Below, one piece after another: positions 62,615 to 64,000 of a DNA stretch of 64,000 nt; the stretch's first letter is position 1; each line of letters opens with the position of its first letter. Origin of the DNA: Pythium myriotylum (lineage: Eukaryota; Oomycota; Peronosporomycetes; Pythiales; Pythiaceae); the NCBI GenBank assembly GCA_023091665.1, contig JALJCQ010000029.1, forward strand, positions 248,001-312,000, written 5' to 3'. The position numbers were made by a program, and so were the translations under genes. The notes beneath the pieces were generated by a model. That model was not told the DNA's origin. It searched no databases and saw only the letters and a list, made by a program, of their open reading frames with translations.

Positions 62615-64000
62615 ATGTTTAACACTGTATCAAATGTCGTAGTGATTGGAGATGGCGATTTGGACACCAGCCGTCGCCGCCTCCTGACTCAAGTCCAGAA
62701 GCCGAAGCAGCGTCATGTTCATCCTCCACCACTCCAGCAGCTGACTCGACCACTGGCCTCCATGGTGCTGCTGTGGACGCTCGTTTCGACGAGTCTCCTG
62801 CTCGCGTCGACGCTCGCGACGTTGTTCACGATGCTGCACCTGCGGTGTCGTTGGGACGTGCATGCCTCCAGCGTGCGGTGGCTCTTTTGGTTCTTCTTCC
62901 TCTGGGTCTTCATCTGGTGTCTCATGCGTGCAACGTTCTTCGTCTGGATGAGCTCAAGGCCAGTACTTCAAATCGCCGACACCACAGAGTCTCCCGAGTA
63001 TTCCTACAGCCAGCTCGATCGCCTTGGAATCCATTCCATTCTCTACCTTCGCGAGGCGACTGATCCTTTCATCACAGCCATCGTCTGCGCTGGAGATCTC
63101 GGCATCTTTGGCGTCACACTGACTTTGTTCCCGCTAACGTACGAGCTTATGCGGCTCGCGCGCAAATCGATGGACCGAGGGTTGGAGAAGGAGCAGCAAC
63201 GGATACGATTGTACGGAATGGGAATATCGGCGTGTATCGTTCTGTACGCTCTCGCGCAGGTTGTGCTTGCGGTGAAATACGGTGGTTACAACACGTATAT
63301 TCGCAAGTGTCTTCTTGGCGTCTATATACTCAAGTTCATTGGAATGCTTTTCATGGTGTACCAACTCGTTGTGCTCAAGCTTCACGGCCGAAAGTACGAG
63401 ACCGTCCACGGCACGTTCGTCGCATCCCCCGCATATCAGCGGCTCAAACGTATCATGTACGTCTTGATCCTCACGGATATTTCGTCACTGAATCCTCACG
63501 CTCCGTGGTGCCCACAGGATCGTATACGTGGTATTTGAGTGTCAGTTCCAGATTGCAATGGTCGTGTTCTTCGTGCTTGGGATGACACCGGATCATGCTG
63601 CATTCTACGTTCTCGGTGTGAGTCTCATGTTCTCAAATTTCACGGGTCTCGCGCTCTCCATCACAACGAGTTGTTCCCAAGCATGCGTCTTCAGCGCATG
63701 CTCCTCGTGCCTTCCAAGAGACTTCGAAGCTACTCGTGCACATCTGCGGTTCACTGTTCCTGCTGACGATGACCTCGAGGCCCCGAGTGTGAACCCAGTG
63801 TTTGTTTACACAGATATCGAAGCTTCGACGGCGCTTTGGAGCATGGATGGAGAAATGATGGTCGCCGCGACCGAGGTCCACGACCTTGTTCTTCGCTCAT
63901 CCTTGCCAAAGCACCGTGGATATGAGATCACGACCGTCGGCGACGCCTTCCAGATGGCATTCCACAATATCAGCGATGCAGTTGAGTACTGTGTGGATGT
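62615..64000 (+). CDS. seven-helix membrane protein with class III cyclase domain (copy 3), truncated by window edge
   Basis: Exon 1 62615-63456, a 61-bp intron (donor GTACGT inside the split Met codon, acceptor CCCACAG), and exon 2 from 63518 running open to the last base. I used the first ATG; a start at 62762 is closer to that of copy 1. The membrane part contains WDVHASSVRWLFWFFFLWVF and the loop YETVHGTFVASPAYQRLKRI, nearly identical to copy 1. After the splice come CSQACVFSACSSCLP and the start of the cyclase domain with both metal-binding Asp residues (FVYTDIEAS and TTVGDAF) and the same Thr at the base-selecting site. The NxAxR region lies beyond the window, so its state is unknown. 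Confidence 0.85.

Overview
The window looks like nuclear DNA of an oomycete (water mould) or a close stramenopile relative. The reasons are: short GT..AG introns (54 to 74 bp in every gene I could splice); a family of single-repeat MYB proteins with a THARKY variant of the SHAQKYF motif; multipass proteins with a C-terminal cyclase domain; secreted lipases of bacterial type; and a secreted GH17 glucanase with a Pro/Ala tail. No species can be named from sequence alone. I saw no tRNA, rRNA, CRISPR array or recognisable transposase.

Layout. From 0 to 21 kb the window looks GC-rich and gene-dense: a microsomal cytochrome P450 (-), cytosolic lysyl-tRNA synthetase (+), a CASTOR-like ACT-domain protein (-), an ankyrin-repeat protein (+), two tandem three-exon paralogues of an unnamed family (+), a GH17 glucanase (-), a disordered hypothetical protein (-) and a seven-helix membrane protein with a class III cyclase domain (-). 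From 21 to 53 kb the sequence is gene-sparse and full of duplications and relics: a chimeric pseudogene ending in a U-box, a TPR/U-box gene broken by one amber codon, a Cys-rich membrane protein, a 1.17 kb palindromic duplication of an NmrA-like reductase, a frameshifted and an intact member of the unnamed family, a zinc alcohol dehydrogenase, five dispersed MYB paralogues and a second membrane cyclase. From 53 to 64 kb there is a STIMATE-family membrane protein, two divergent family I.5-type lipases, an intact TPR/U-box protein and a third membrane cyclase that runs off the right edge.

Connections. Five loci (9.4, 11.3, 22.1, 30.2 and 52.2 kb) share one N-terminal module. Its intron positions and phases are the same at each intact locus, its middle exon is exactly 82 nt at the four loci where both ends can be set, and it is joined to at least three different C-terminal regions. 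The order TPR/U-box gene then cyclase gene occurs twice in opposite orientations (24.9 to 18.8 kb on minus; 60.1 to 64 kb on plus), which suggests an inverted segmental duplication. The GTCTAAAC octamer and close variants cluster upstream of the CASTOR-like/ankyrin pair and upstream of the glucanase gene, suggesting a shared regulatory input. Many ORFs opposite the GC-rich genes are codon-bias shadows and are left out.
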